From the NCBI GenBank assembly GCA_033220425.1, contig CM065652.1, forward strand, positions 1,798,001 through 1,862,000: a stretch of DNA of 64,000 bases, given 5' to 3'. A model generated the notes under the pieces. It saw only the letters and a program-made list of their open reading frames with translations. It was not told where the DNA came from and did not search any database. The position numbers were made by a program, and so were the translations under genes. Origin of the DNA: Lepraria neglecta (lineage: Eukaryota > Ascomycota > Lecanoromycetes > Lecanorales > Stereocaulaceae). Of this stretch, positions 34,167-46,791 are shown piece by piece; within the stretch, counting starts at the first letter, position 1, and each line of letters begins with the position of its first letter.

Positions 34167-35029
34167 ATGATGGAGTGTCGCGTATACTCGAGGTTGAGGC
34201 ACGGGTAGTTGAGTTTCTCAGTAATGCGTTCATTGTATCCACATGCTATAGTTGTGTAGTCACTGCTCACATAGGGCCATCGCAGGATTCTCACAGCATC
34301 ACTTTGACGGGAATGAGTGTATTTGCATGTTGTTGCGAAAGACTGGTCATACAGAGCCTCGAGCCACTCAGCCTCATCCAATAACGACCAAATCAGCGCA
34401 GAGCACATACATGATCTCAGCAAGGACTCCAAAGTTCAATTGAGATTTAACAGCAAGGCCGAGGACGACCGAAGTGTTCTGTCTGGTTTACATGAATGTG
34501 GTTCGGACACCGTCGGAGCATGTTGAATCACATACTCAATCGAACCCATGTCCTACCTTCGAATTTCGTAGTTCTGTGTCTACTCGTGAACGATACAAAG
34601 CAATTTAAAAGAGAAAATAAAGCCAAGTTTGCTTAAAAAACAATTGGGCACTTTGGAATTATAAAAAAATGGAGGGTAAGAAATTGGCTTTTGGATGTCA
34701 GATTTCAGACGGAACGCTGACTTTTAGCCGCCGGCAGGCTTACTCTATCCACAATTCAAACACTTTCAACACATAGCTTCCCATCATCTCGCAAGCCTTT
34801 TGCACCTGGCAGCGAACGCCATGAGCCGAAATCTCACACGCCAATGGGTGCGTAAACACATCAGAGCATTCCTCGGACTACGTCCAAAGCCCAAATGGCA
34901 CGAGGCTATAAACCATCCTTTCAGATCGTGGTTCTCGGCGGCAAAAGCCGAGGATCAAGCCCACGACCCCTCCTCAATACCAGCAACGAAACATCAATAC
35001 TCGATCCTCCACTAGAGCCATTCCAGTGC
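34167..35029. other. Convergent intergenic region
   Basis: Sits between the 3' ends of the dihydropyrimidinase (plus) and the nitrilase (minus). Only short frames without motifs occur. The section near 34600-34690 is A-rich. Confidence 0.5.
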
Positions 35030-36385
35030 TCAAGGCGGCGGACTGAGATCCAATCCAGCGACTATCAACTCAAAGCTATCCATTCGTCCATAGCTACCCG
35101 CAACGTCCAAGTCGAGTCTACCTCTTTCACAGTCCTCGAAGTCGACTATAGCTATGAGCAGCCCGCCATCTTCGACTTCCCAGAGTGGTCCAGCGAGGAC
35201 GGCGCCTGTTGGGGAGATGATGCAGGAGCCTCCACGGGAGACGAAGTCTTCGTCGTCGTTGTCCTGTTGAAGCTTGGGGTTGGAAGTGGTGGGAGTATCT
35301 TTGGAAGACTTGGAAGATGGGAGGGCAAGCTCATGGCTATCTAGTGTATCATATTGAGTTGACTTCTGAGGGGTTTCGTCGCCTTGGTTGTCAGCGGAGA
35401 TGGTGCTGAGATGGAGAGGCGATGTCCCGTTGGTGGATGTCTGATTAGTATATGCAGGCTTCGTGGTTGGTTTTGGGTCTGGTGAGGGCAAGCAAATCTC
35501 GTGGTTGCCTTCGGTCTTGGTCACTATCGAGGAGCCGCGTCTAGTTTTCTTATCTTTTCCAACAACGTTTGTACCGTTCGATTCCTCCTGATCCTGCTTC
35601 GCATTCGCTTTGCCTGTGATCCAGTCCGGAAGGTTCTTTCTCTTCATGCATTGATTAGCACTTAAGACATACGCCGTTGACTCGCCCGCAACCGTCTGCA
35701 TGAGCGGCACCCAGGTATCTCTTGCATCAGCCGTAGGTGCAAGATACAGATTGACATTCTGCGAGTACAATGAGAACCTCAGTAAAGGCATGTAATTCTC
35801 CCAACATATTGCCGCCGCGAGAATAAGCTTCACTCCAGCAATCGTCGTCGTGATAGCTCTCAATGTCGACGGCGAGCCTTGCGCCCAGATCAACCTTTCA
35901 GTGCCAGTAGGCATAACTTTCCTCCTTTTGCCTAGACAGCCTTCCCTTGGGCAAACGTACACCACAGCACAGTATAAGCTTCCACCCGATTTCTCCACCA
36001 GCCCGATAACTAGGAAGACTCCAGTCTCCCTAGCCACCTCCTCTAGCCTCTCTCTTGTCCCATCGCCTCTGTACTCTTTCCCTTTTGGGACCTCTAGCTT
36101 CTTGTTCACCCAATCCTGGCCTGCGCCTCTCGGCGTATCCCCTAAGTCGACGGCGCTGTGGAAGTATTGGAGGAACTGCTCGCGACCAGTTTCATTGCGG
36201 GAGCCGACAGCGGCGCCGAAGGAGCATGTGCGAGGGTAACCACCCAAATAGGCTTCCGGGAAGAGGAGCAATTGGACTCCCTCACGGGCAGCTTTGTGCG
36301 TAGTCTCGGAGAGGGCGGAGAGGGTGGCGGATGTGGATGGAAGGGTGCGGGATTGGGAGACGGCAACGGTGAGCTTTTGAGGCAT
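35030..36385 (-). CDS. Nitrilase with a long disordered insertion
   Basis: A single exon of 451 codons. The nitrilase triad is complete: Glu44 in [12 protein letters not shown], Lys156 in [15 protein letters not shown] and Cys194 in [20 protein letters not shown] and CWENYMP place it with the aliphatic or cyanide-type nitrilases rather than beta-ureidopropionase. The enzyme hydrolyses nitriles to acids and ammonia. After about residue 250 a Ser/Thr/Gln/Asp-rich stretch of about 110 residues interrupts the fold before the conserved ending [20 protein letters not shown]. This makes the protein about 100 residues longer than usual. The insertion has no stop or splice consensus of an overlooked intron, so it may be a true disordered loop. 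Confidence 0.9.
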   Translation of the reverse strand: MPQKLTVAVSQSRTLPSTSATLSALSETTHKAAREGVQLLLFPEAYLGGYPRTCSFGAAVGSRNETGREQFLQYFHSAVDLGDTPRGAGQDWVNKKLEVPKGKEYRGDGTRERLEEVARETGVFLVIGLVEKSGGSLYCAVVYVCPREGCLGKRRKVMPTGTERLIWAQGSPSTLRAITTTIAGVKLILAAAICWENYMPLLRFSLYSQNVNLYLAPTADARDTWVPLMQTVAGESTAYVLSANQCMKRKNLPDWITGKANAKQDQEESNGTNVVGKDKKTRRGSSIVTKTEGNHEICLPSPDPKPTTKPAYTNQTSTNGTSPLHLSTISADNQGDETPQKSTQYDTLDSHELALPSSKSSKDTPTTSNPKLQQDNDDEDFVSRGGSCIISPTGAVLAGPLWEVEDGGLLIAIVDFEDCERGRLDLDVAGSYGRMDSFELIVAGLDLSPPP

Positions 36386-36613
36386 ACTTTGTCATGCTTG
36401 AGGTGACAGGCAGTATCTGGGAAGCTGGCTGTGTTTGGCAGGTTGTGAGGGTGGAGGATCTCGAAAGCGGGGTTGAACGGAACTTATCCCAGCCCCCACC
36501 TTGGAACCCAGTATTTGTATGAACTGTGGCGATTCTCTTTTCGTACTCTTTCCTGTCCTATCTCGGCATCATGGTTGATGGTCTAGCTCATAAAAGGTAG
36601 TTGACCTATCCAG

Positions 36614-37516
36614 CTATGGTCTGCTCACAGGCAGCCCAGCTAACTCATTCCTCTTTATCTCCGGACAAGGTGCCCAAGCTTCACATATCGAATTGTCGCC
36701 CATTTCTTCTGGCCATCTAAAATCTGACTTCGGTGGTAGTTTGGGTGCTTTTCTCCGCCTGTGAACGAAAAAGAACCAACAAGCGCCTAGGATGAGCGCC
36801 AGACCGATAATACCCCCAACAGCGCCTCCAACCTTCGCGGCTGGGTTGCCACTTTTTCCAGCATCGGGGGTCGCAGAGGCTGATGCCGTGGTATTTGAAG
36901 CTAACGCAGCGACCTCTGTAACGGAAGAGCTGGTGGCCGTAGAGCTTAACGAAGACGAGGGTGTAGCCGAAGGATTGACTCTCGTTTCCTCCCCATTGAC
37001 GATCCAGACGCCTTGTCCACCATTACAGCATGCGATAGCAATAGCTTTGTTCCCGCAACAGTAGCTTCCATCACTGCACTGGTTGACTGCTACATCGTTG
37101 CCAGCCTGGTTCGTCCCATTGATGCAGAGCTTGATACACTCCGGGCTTTGCCATGTTTGATCTGTGCAAGCTGTGCGGTATAGGGTGTCATTGCCTGCAT
37201 CGGCACATAGCCCGTCACTGCGGCAGTTGACTCCGGACTTGTCGTTGAGGAAAGTGGAGGTCACATCGAGGGCGCAGCACATACTCGCTGAAGCGGTGGG
37301 ATTGCAGGATTCGTAGAGGTTGGGAGGAAGTCCGGCATTTCTGTCAGTACCTGTGCGCAAATTAGTTTATGATAATGCCAGAACCTAGAATGTGTAGGGG
37401 TTTCTCGAGTAGGACTCACCATTAGGCCAATAGCAATTGGCAGACGCCCATGAAATAAGTGAGGATAGACAGCAAACGAGAAGAGAAGCATGACGTAGGA
37501 AGGTATAAGCAGCCAT
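36614..37516 (-). CDS. Secreted Cys-rich single-pass membrane protein
   Basis: Exon 1 is 37516-37420 and exon 2 is 37350-36614, with a 69-nt intron (gtgagt...cacag), giving about 277 residues. A signal peptide (LLVCCLSSLISWASA) ends near residue 26. A Cys-rich ectodomain with about 14 cysteines follows (NCYWPNG, CCALDVTSTF, CSDGSYCCGN). Next come a Ser/Thr-rich stalk suited to O-mannosylation, a membrane helix (GGIIGLALILGACWFFFV, about residues 205-225) and a basic cytosolic tail. This is the plan of fungal cell-wall sensors of the Mid2/WSC type and of many surface proteins in Pezizomycotina. The ectodomain is not a recognisable WSC domain, so a sensor role is only a suggestion. Confidence 0.8.
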
Positions 37517-38201
37517 TGAGCTCAGTCTGAAGGAGTTCTTTGCAGGAGACAGTAGGAGACAAATAAAGACAGCCTCTCAATCGAGAGGCCATAGAGACAC
37601 CGGGAGAAGTGGGAAATATATGAAAATTCGAGCCGTACGCGCTGTCCTTGGACTTGCGCGAAGGATCACAACCCATGTAAGCAATATTCAGACAGCTTCT
37701 ATTGATAGTCGCCAAGTCCATGAGCACGGAAATTCAATTGCCATGCGGAGGCGACTGCTCAGCCTCACCGGGGGCTGTTTCGAGATTTGGGTGAGCAGGA
37801 GCCTGGATCGTAGCACCAATTCCCATGCATTGCAGATAACGAATGCCAGAACCTTCTGTCCTGGAGCACTCAGTGCTGCTATGGGGTATATGAACAGTCT
37901 CAACGTTGCTGTTGAGACTTGACTGTTCCTGGAGGACAGACGCGAGACGTCGGAACGCGCTAGTTTTGCAACAGATGGGGATGGCTGGTGAGGCTTGGCC
38001 AACAACAGGGGTTGTCAGCAATCATGAAACAGTACTACACATTCTTAGTCTACGCTTATACTTTCGAGATTTTAGTTTTCACTCGTAAGAACTAGCTGGA
38101 TCATCGCCCACAGCCTCGTTATATCGGCATGATGTTCATAGATTAGACATTGATTGGTAGAGCTAGCTCATGATTCCCTGTCCAAGTTGTAGTCCTCACT
38201 C
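37517..38201. other. Intergenic
   Basis: Promoter side of the membrane-protein gene and 3' side of the transcription-factor relic. Short overlapping frames on both strands show no motif. Confidence 0.45.
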
Positions 38202-39743
38202 TTACCCACTCAGAACACCCCTCATAATCTCCACCTCATCCCATAGCGCCTTCCCCCGATCAGCAAGGACCTTCTCGATCCATAACATCTTCTGCAAAGT
38301 ACGTTTAATTCGTCCCACCCTGATAGCCCTACAATTGGCGCTAAGCGGACAAGATGAGCAACGAATCAAGCTCGATCGACCGTGCCACTAGCCGCAATCC
38401 CACCCATAAAAAGCAAGCAGAGCAAAGACGGTCCTTGTAGAGAGGCTGGATTAACCACCGGCTTAGGGAAAGACTCTTTGAGTCTGCGAACCAAAATCAT
38501 CGATCCTATTGCCGAGTACGTTCAATCCTGCAGTACTTCTCTCACGTAAATCAGCGCTCCGAGCCTATGGTCTTCCTCGACACTGGTTGAAGAGAAATCA
38601 AGGGATCGGAACTGGTACCGGATTGAAAAGGACGCTGAGATGAATGTTGTGGGGTCGAGCAAGGCAGAGTTGCGATCCAGAGAATGTGCAATTACGGCTG
38701 AGAAATCTCGCGTCTCGTTGAAAACGGGAACGAGGCTCCATTTGAAGGGGAAATCGGATATCTCGTTCTCTAGTAGATCGTGTTCTAGCAGATGAGGATC
38801 AGAGTACATGGTAGGTCGTTTCTTCGACTGCGGGTATTCGAAATGCGGATTCGTGACAAAGGTGACTCCGCCTGTGAGATCAACACTGCAGCATTGTCAG
38901 CAAACAATCGATTTGAGTTGCGATGATTGTTCGTGTACCGGAAGAGCTTCATCCGGAGAGTGGTTGGGAGGCTAGCCAAACCACCCCTGAGCTGGGTCAT
39001 ACGCTTCACGCCTAGCATGTGCACCTTCAAACCCTCCAAATGGCCTCGCAACGCCTGGCAAACCCTCATGTAATCAGTAACCTGGAGGCTTCACAGGCAC
39101 AATGCCGTTAGAAGACGGCGCCTCCTACCTTAGCAAAAGCAAGACAAGAAGCAGCAGAAATGGTGCCATCAGAAACGTCTGACTTAACATCATTCAGTCT
39201 ACCACCCACCAAAGCCAGTGTCTTACTCATCTGCAACGACTCCTCCTCTGACGCAGTTGAGCCCTCGATCAGGCTAGAAGCGACGCCTGCGGTGTATAAG
39301 AGCCCATGAAAAACAGCTTCGTGAGCCATGGTGAATTCAAATAGTGAGGACGTCTTAAGTGGGTGGTATTCGAGTTGATCCTCGAAGGTATACATGATGT
39401 TGGCGATCCTGGTGAAGTATAATGTCACTAGCTTGTGCATGTGCGTTTGCATTTTTATTGGATAGTTGTTGAAGTGGTAGTCGATTTGTCTGCCAATCTT
39501 TAGTGTACCTGAGTCTGTGTCTTCGCCGAGCGCCATATTGTGGAGCAGTGAATGGGAATTTTGTCTTGGAGATTTGAGTGTGTTGGGATCCTGCTCTACG
39601 GTGGTGTCGGTTTGGATTCTGGGTCGCTTTGGCTTCTTACGATGGAGATCTTTCACGACCTGAGATCTCACAAGCTTTTGCACTTCCGGATCACGATTAC
39701 GTGCAGACTTCGAAGTATTGACGAATTCAAATCGCTTGTCCAC
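38202..39743 (-). pseudogene. Decayed fungal transcription-factor-like gene
   Basis: Exon-like blocks are 39743-39129, 39081-38939 and 38885 onward, joined by good GT-AG introns. The opening FEFVNTSKSARNRDPEVQKLVRSQVVKDL and the later LKVHMLGVKRMTQLRGGL are typical of the fungal-specific domain (Fungal_trans_2-like). The domain continues to about 38202 in conserved form (YVREVLQD, LLFMGGIAASG, LVRLAPIVGLSGWDEL, KMLWIEKVL). It is interrupted by two in-frame TGA codons (near 38523 and 38389) and one frame change near 38300. There is no ATG before FVN in frame and no Zn2Cys6 cluster. Both TGA codons could derive from CGA by C-to-T change. Confidence 0.6.
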
Positions 39744-40782
39744 ATTTGTTGTCTTTAATGGAGCAAGTGGAGGAGATACCGACGGTGTATCGAAGTCAGC
39801 GTTCGTGTCCTTGAATTCTTGTCTTTGAGGGACTGTTTTTTGTTGTAAAATACTGCTATGCTTCTTGTTCTCCGAGGTTTCGCCAACCTTTGTGGACGAT
39901 TATCACTGGGCCGTTTCGGAATATCACGTTGACGGTATCCATGAATCGAAATCTTCTGAGGAACCGTGAGCTAGTGAGCACGATGCAATGAAGGCTGAAC
40001 GTCTTTCACTATTATTTTGGGCACGGCTGCTTTGAAGCAATGTCACCAGCGTTGCGTTGTGACTGTTTAGTAATCCTGGAAGTTCTGAACGTTCTAGATG
40101 TCCCTGTTGTCGGCTTAATGTTTCTGCAACCTTTACGGTTGCTTATTGATGGCAAGCCCAACATGCGGGGCTTTGATGGGCCAGGAAAACCGAGGCATAA
40201 CGCATTGTGGTAAATGTTCCTTCCTCCAGACTACTTTGAGATATCTATCCGTACATTACGAACCATCGCGACGGTACAGACTGCCAGGACGCAGTACGTC
40301 GATGCCAACGGCATTCAACTTGCTAAACAGTACCCTTGAATCAAGACGTGTTCGGTAGATGGCTTGCTTATAGGTATGGACATAACTAGAAGGTCGGGTG
40401 CAAACAAGAAAGAGAATAAAGAACTGTCTCGACTAATACATTACGTTGATACACCACGAAGAAGAGCAAGCAACTCCGAAGAGCCATGCCAATCATAAGT
40501 GACCACGTACTCAAAAATCGTCGAAGCATGGTCTTGTCTCATGCTAATCCCACGAGTGAGGTAGCATCCAGCTCAAGATCAAGCGAAGGGGAAACGAAAG
40601 ATCGAGCGAGGCAAGAGACTTGAAGGCAATTTGACGCAGGTCTGGGAGATATTTTTGAGAGGAAAGAAGTAAATGCTCATCAGCTAAATGTTGTGGGTAT
40701 TCATAAATGTATCTGCACTTTTCCCCTCCATCTCCGGAGCGTCGCTCAAAAGAGACACCCCGATCCATACAGTCTGCGAGGA
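39744..40782. other. Intergenic before the RSE1 stop
   Basis: 5' flank of the transcription-factor relic and 3' flank of RSE1. Only short frames without motifs. Confidence 0.5.
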
Positions 40783-43700
40783 TCAGTAGGCTACCCGAGT
40801 ACGCATGTCCTGTGGTAGTGTTAGCTTTTGAGATTTCGAGGGACAGCGCCGGCAGAGACTTACAGATATCTTCCGTTCTATCTCCCTGACCGATCTATCA
40901 AGCTCTCCAGCAATCATTTGCTTTTTGTCGTTAGGCAACAAAGCGTATCGTTCGCATACTGTTTGATTTTAGAATCTCCTCTCGCAAGTGGGTCAAAAGC
41001 GGGGTGGCCTACAATCTCCATCAATCATCCCCTTCACAGGCACATAGTAGCCGCGATATATAAGGTGATCTCGCCCGGCCAGCGGTGCGTCCTCAGTCCG
41101 TAGATGCTGCTCCAGGGTCTGGAAGAAGTCCACGTCTTCTCGACTAACGAACGGTATAAAGATGCCAAGCGTCCCCTGTAGACCCGTCCACAACAGTACA
41201 TCTCGGCCTCCAGCCACCAATTGGGTTTTCTGTATGCTTGTAGGCACGTCTTGCGGGAAAAAATGAGCTAGTAAAGCGAGACGATTTGGGGCGCCTTGAA
41301 GGTATTGACGTTCGTGAATAAGGTGAGCTCCGGACCCATCTTCGTCAGCTTCTTCTGACGCTTTCTGTGGACAACGCAAAAGCCAGATATTCCCAAACTT
41401 GTCGCCACCAGCAACAGTCTCATAATCTACCATCGTAGTGCATGTTGTCCATCGGGCGATTACGTCATCGACGAAAGGTATGAGTCGGTTCTCTTGGTAC
41501 TTATAAACGACATAGACAACGCTTTCCTGCACATCGCTGACAACAATTCGGCTCCCTTGAGTCTGGAGGCCGACGACTAGGTTCGGCACCACTTGCGCTT
41601 GGCACTTTCGAAGGAGCTGTTTCAAGCCGAGATCGTAGATCCGTAATTCGTTGCCAATTCCAGCTAACAGGCGTCCTTGGAAGCCGAGGAGCGCCTGCGG
41701 AGGTTCCTTAACCTTCGTCTTGTGGATGAACTCAAGCTCTTTACCGTCTTCCAGGAAGCGATAGACATAGATGAAGCCAGCACTGAACGACCTTGGAGCG
41801 ACGACTATATCTTTGCCGGTACCGACGAGGAGGAAAGTCTCATCATCTTGACTCGAGAATGATACAGCTGCCAAACTAACGGCTGCCTCGTTGTCTTCTA
41901 AATCAATGCGTTGAAGCACGGCTTTGGCGGTCACCGGATCGACGATGTTTATACATGATGCCCAGTGACCTTGAGCACGAGGGTAGCCAAATTCTTCAGG
42001 AGGGAGCACAGCTGCATCGCCATTCACTAAAGTGGTGTCGTTAAGCAGTCGTTGTTTGGTTGAAGGCGATAGTGTGTTATTTTCAGATTCAATAGTATAG
42101 AAGAGCGGCTGTTCAGGGTGTCGGACAAATTTTCGAGGGGTGTATGTCAGAGGAATTGACTGTTGCAGAAGATTGTTGCCGAGCTTGTCGATGGAAAAAA
42201 TCCTAAGATGACATTAGCCTTCGCCAAACTAAGAGAGCAAGCTATTGGCAAAAAGAGGAGAGAGCGACGTTTCAGAAGGAACAATTGGAAGTATAAACGA
42301 GTTTTTCCCCATAGTCGCAATGACATCGGTGGAAACCGCTTGTGATCATCATTGTAGCTTGGGGAATGAGGGAGTAAATTAGAACACAAGCCAGACTTAC
42401 CTTAAATTATTTTTCTCGATACCGACCATGCCTTCGACGCATTGTTCGCTACTGAAATTCGACGCATACTCCAAAGCGTTATAGTCTAATGGTGTAAGCA
42501 TGAAACCTTTGGTTTGAGGATCGGAGTAGCCAAGCCAAGACCGCGAACTCAGAGCAAGGACCGCAGGCTGTCCTTTGACCGAGACGCGGAACAGCTTCGC
42601 AGGTTTCGGGCCGAGGAAACGAGTACGCGTGTCCGAAAGCTCCCCAGTGACCTCGTCCAGGACGGTTCGAAGGTAGACACCAGAGTGAAGCCCGATATGG
42701 AGATACAGCGTGGATCCACCAGACGTTGAGTCGGCCATAGCCATGATGGAAAGAGCGCTGGGCTCAGAAGTCAAGGCTTGAACTGATTTGTTCTCAAGCG
42801 TGGATTCGGGATCAAGACTCAGTATGCGCACTGTTGAGTCTGCACAGCCGATAGCGAGAAACTGACTCCGAGTACGGCCTTCTGGGACTTCCCCAAGACT
42901 GAGACAGCTTACTGAGGCACTCATTTCCCGCTTTTCGTCATATTCCGCAAGCGATCCATCAGTGTCCATCTCAAAGTAGACGATCTCGCCAGAACTTAAA
43001 GCTACTGCTACTTGTCTTTCGTTTGTCGTTGCTGCGACTATATATCGATGTTGCGGTGTTGGCCATTCGTTGACTCGACGATCAGCTCTGATATGTCTGA
43101 TGCCATGAGGATGAACTTGAATCAGGGCATCTTCGCCAAGCTGCTGGACTGCTAGAGTAGGGGCACTCGAAAGGAAGCCGGTATCAGTCACTTCTTCCAC
43201 CGTTTCTCCTATACTCAACACCAGAGTTTCCCCTTTGAAAGACAGTACAATGTAAGCATCATATTCATCAGCTCGCGTGATCTTCGTGGTCCAGACGGCC
43301 GTTGGACCACCAGGTAATTCGGAACCGACGATATCATTGACCTCCAACCCGTGCTTAAGTGTTCGGAATGAGCTCCTTGCTCCCGTACCGCATACTGAGT
43401 AAATCTGGGGCGCATCTTCTTCGGTCAGGTTTGCAACCTTACAGTCCATTTGGGGGTTCATCGAATCAATGCTCTCCACCAGGTTGACATTTTCTGCGGC
43501 TCGAGGATGAAAGTAGACTGGAGTGTACGGCTCGGTGGGATCCACAGGAAAAGAATCGCTGTCAAATTCCGTTTCCTCGTCATCGTCTCCGAGCTTCTCG
43601 AACTGGTAGAAATGATGGTTTCCGGTTTCGCTCGCAACAAAGAGAAATCCGCTCTTTAAAATGCAGAGGTTGGAAGCTATTGGCACTGTGTCGAAGTATT

Positions 43701-44864
43701 TGATTTTGAGCCTTTTGACTTCTCCGGTCGCCTGGCCCGCCTCATCTTCCACCATTTCCAGTGTGACTTTGAACATATCGCCATCTTCGCTCTGCAACAG
43801 GAAGAAGAAGGCTCCACGCATCTTATGCATAACACCAGCAATGATATGTCTTTTCCTTTCGGGATTTTCTGTAGCTCCTCTTCGACGCGGAATTGGTACT
43901 CGGAACGGGTCTTGGTTGGAGTGCCTGTAGGTGATGTTATCAAGGCCACACACGAGGACTCCACTTGGTCCATCTGCACCGCCTGGCACTTGAAAGAGCA
44001 TGGTAGCCGTCCGATCGACAGGATCGCTCCACTTTCGAACAACATGATTTAGCCCCAAGTCAAGTTCGTAATAGACCAATGACTTTTCAAGGTCTTCGTA
44101 TGCTTGTCCCGTAGAGTCCTGGTCGCATTCTGTATAGTCCACCTCGAGAGCCGCGAACACAGGATTTTCGTAGCCAACGTCCAACCCGGCCAATGCAAAG
44201 ACCAAAGTCTGGGGTTTGTGTGCCTCGAGGGGCGAGGAGATCGTCAACTCAGCCTGTGCGTTTCGATTTAGAACGTAGACAAGCTTATTTTTTTCGACTG
44301 ATGCAATCAAGCATGCCCTACCCTTTGGATCCACTGCAAGATATTGCCCGGGTATCACTCGCCGTATACCTGATTTACCAAAGGTCTCGAGGTGTATCCG
44401 GTTGAATCGGTTCTGAGAAGGCACATATTCGATGATGGTGATTCGACCGGAGTCAGATCCTATGACGATATAATCTAGAAACACATCTCAGCCTATCTCT
44501 CTAACGAAAGTTCCGCCAGGAGCACCACGGCCGCTGCAATTGCTATGGTAATTCGAGGCGTCTCACCATCCTTCAAGAATCACTAAATGTAGCTTGAAGA
44601 GCTTAGGGGTAGTCACATACCTTTGTTGCTGCCTGCTAACCTGAACGCCGCCAAGGTTCGTATGATACCAAAGACATCTTGAGAGAGAATCGTGCTGATT
44701 TTGCCTAGGCTAGGGTCTGGTCGGTGAATCGTAAGTCGCGAGCCTGATGCAGTGACAATCTGCTGCTCTTTCGTGCCAGCAAATTGCCCGAGTATTGCTT
44801 GCGTAACGGCGGAGGGTGGCTGTATGGTGAGCGAGTACATGAACATGCTCGAGGTCGCCGCCAT
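40783..44864 (-). CDS. RSE1: Splicing factor 3B subunit 3 (RSE1/SF3b130)
   Basis: Five exons, 44864-44621, 44474-42401, 42202-41013, 40958-40864 and 40809-40783, splice in frame to about 1209 residues, close to the usual length. The N-terminus [22 protein letters not shown] and the segments [20 protein letters not shown] and [14 protein letters not shown] are diagnostic. The last two small exons supply the conserved ending [19 protein letters not shown]...DMRTRVAY. The protein forms three WD-like beta propellers and is part of SF3b in the U2 snRNP, which holds the branch-site region of the pre-spliceosome. No lesion was seen. It shares a short divergent promoter with the MSS51-like gene. Confidence 0.96.
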
Positions 44865-45131
44865 CTTGGTATTTCCTACAGCGCGAGGCTGTCACAAATG
44901 TTGGGCTGATCAAGCTCAAGGGGACTGTCAATCGGGAGAGTGCATAGTTCGGTGTGCAGAATTAGGCCAGGAAGAGGGCCAAACGAAGAGCTTGGAGGTT
45001 GTCTAAAAGTTTTACGTTGTGACTGGTTCAGAAATCCCAAGTCTTCAAGCTCGCGGTTGCCAAGAGCCGTAGGGCTGACGATGTCAATGACGATCTGAGC
45101 TTCGACATTGTTTCTGCTCAATACAGCGACA
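44865..45131. promoter_or_regulatory. Divergent promoter RSE1 / MSS51-like
   Basis: Only 267 bp separate the two start codons, so the segment must hold both promoters and both 5' leaders. No specific factor site was identified. Confidence 0.6.
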
Positions 45132-46744
45132 ATGCAGCCCGGATATACGTGTCAGAGGTGCTTGCATAGCTTAAGAAGAATAGCTAATACACGACCACCT
45201 GCACCAGCCTATAGACAGCTTCCAAAATCGAGATGGAATTCGACGAGCACGCGGCAACCTTTCCAGAGACCTCCCAAGATCACGACTCAGCAGAGGCGTA
45301 CAAATGCTTCTTTAGAATCTCAGCGACAAGTTCCAGAGGATGAACCGCCAGAACTACGTAGCCCGCCTGGGCTTGCTGATACGCCTTCGCCAACCCTTTC
45401 AGGCAATGTTCTACTCCAGCCAAACAACCTCTTTCACCACTTCTCAGACTCGCCCTCCCCAGAGATCAGACGCAGGGCGGCATTCATGAAAACTCACGCA
45501 TACTGTCCCCACCCCTCTCATCGTCGAACGCGAATGCCACTGTCCCCACACGATCCAGAGTCAAGAAAACTTTCGGAGAAGTCAGATCCACCCCCAGCGT
45601 TTGTCCGTTTCGAATGTCCCGATTGCGGTATACCAGTGTCATGCTCGGAGGAACATTGGGCGGATGACTACGAGTCTCACATGGAGATATGTGACACCTT
45701 AAGAGAAATCAATGAGGACGATCATGACCTACGCTCTGGGCGCTTTTTCCCCGAATTTGAGTACCCAGTACAACAGATGGAAGAAATCCTAGTCAACATG
45801 ACGAATTGGGACACCTACCTTTACTCAAGAGAGTACAATGCTCTGAATGAGGAACGGCCTCTACGTCAAGTCACAAAGCTCCTAACATATCCAGTAACTA
45901 TTGGCAGCATACTCTCTGAGCTCAGCCCGTACGAGATCTCTTCCAGGAAAGGTGGCCGACTCACACCTGAAGGCCTGAGATCCTTAGCTGGTACTTCCCC
46001 ATCTGTCGCTCTCGCTCCATGCTCTACTAAATCAATCATACAGCACTTCGCTACACCCTCCACCCGCCCCGCACTGGGGCGGACGACACCATAAAAGGCC
46101 TTCGACCCAACCCTCCTCCTGTTCGCCTCTTCATCCTGGGTGCCCGCGCGGAGTCTTCTCTTCCCCGCGAAGTATGGCTACAACTCGCTTATCTGTTCCC
46201 GCGAGTACAGTTCCACCTTATCTTTATTGGACCCGAGTCAATGGCCAATCGCGACGCAGAATTCCCTCTACCAGAGCGAACACCCGGAAATCCATTTGGG
46301 GCTGTGGTTGAAGACAGAATCAGCCATGAAATGAAGATCAGCACCTTCGTCGAATATTATCATACGTTACACCAGGCTGGAATCTTCCACCCTTTTGACC
46401 CATACTTCGATTGTTTCGTGCTCTTCCATCCCGGCCTTGGCCATCCGGCAAGCGCGCATGAGTGGCAAGATACTTTACCACTGTTACTAGAGACAAAGGT
46501 ACCCATAATAAGTACGGGTTATACAGAATGGGATATGAAGCGGGACTTGGAATGGGCAAAGGAGAAAGTAGGCGGTGAGATGGATATACTGATGGAGCCT
46601 GGTGAGAACAAATTTCGGAGCCTGAGATGGGATCTGAACGACTTCGACCCGGCAGATGTAACCTGTGGGAATTGGGGTGTCTGGGCTTTTAGAGGGAAGA
46701 GGTATTTGTGCAACTATGCTACGCAGACTGAACGAGAATGCTGA
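45132..46744 (+). CDS. MSS51-like mitochondrial zinc-binding protein
   Basis: Two exons, 45132-45990 and 46044-46744, with a 53-nt intron (gtactt, branch CTAAAT, tacag), give about 519 residues. The N-terminus is Arg/Ser-rich with CQRC, as expected for mitochondrial import. A Mss51-type zinc cluster follows (AYCPHPSHRRTR..., FECPDCGIPVSCSEEHW). The join creates RSLAALRYTLHPPRTGADDTI, the conserved entry to the C-terminal domain (LFILGARAESSLP, FIGPE, HPGLGHP). Mss51 in yeast activates COX1 translation and assists cytochrome oxidase assembly. Many filamentous fungi carry two related proteins, so the exact role is inferred. An in-frame TTG lies upstream, but the first ATG is at 45132. Confidence 0.85.
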
Positions 46745-46791
46745 CAAAACATTTACAGATATGAAACCACCATGAAGGGCTAGATTCGCGC

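Noticed and set aside
33771-34242. Pro-rich minus-strand open frames
   Set aside because: Antisense of the GC-rich end of the dihydropyrimidinase, whose coding frame is certain.
32566-36385. A full reductive pyrimidine-degradation cluster
   Set aside because: The nitrilase belongs to the aliphatic/cyanide-type branch by its active-site motifs, and no dihydropyrimidine dehydrogenase lies nearby.
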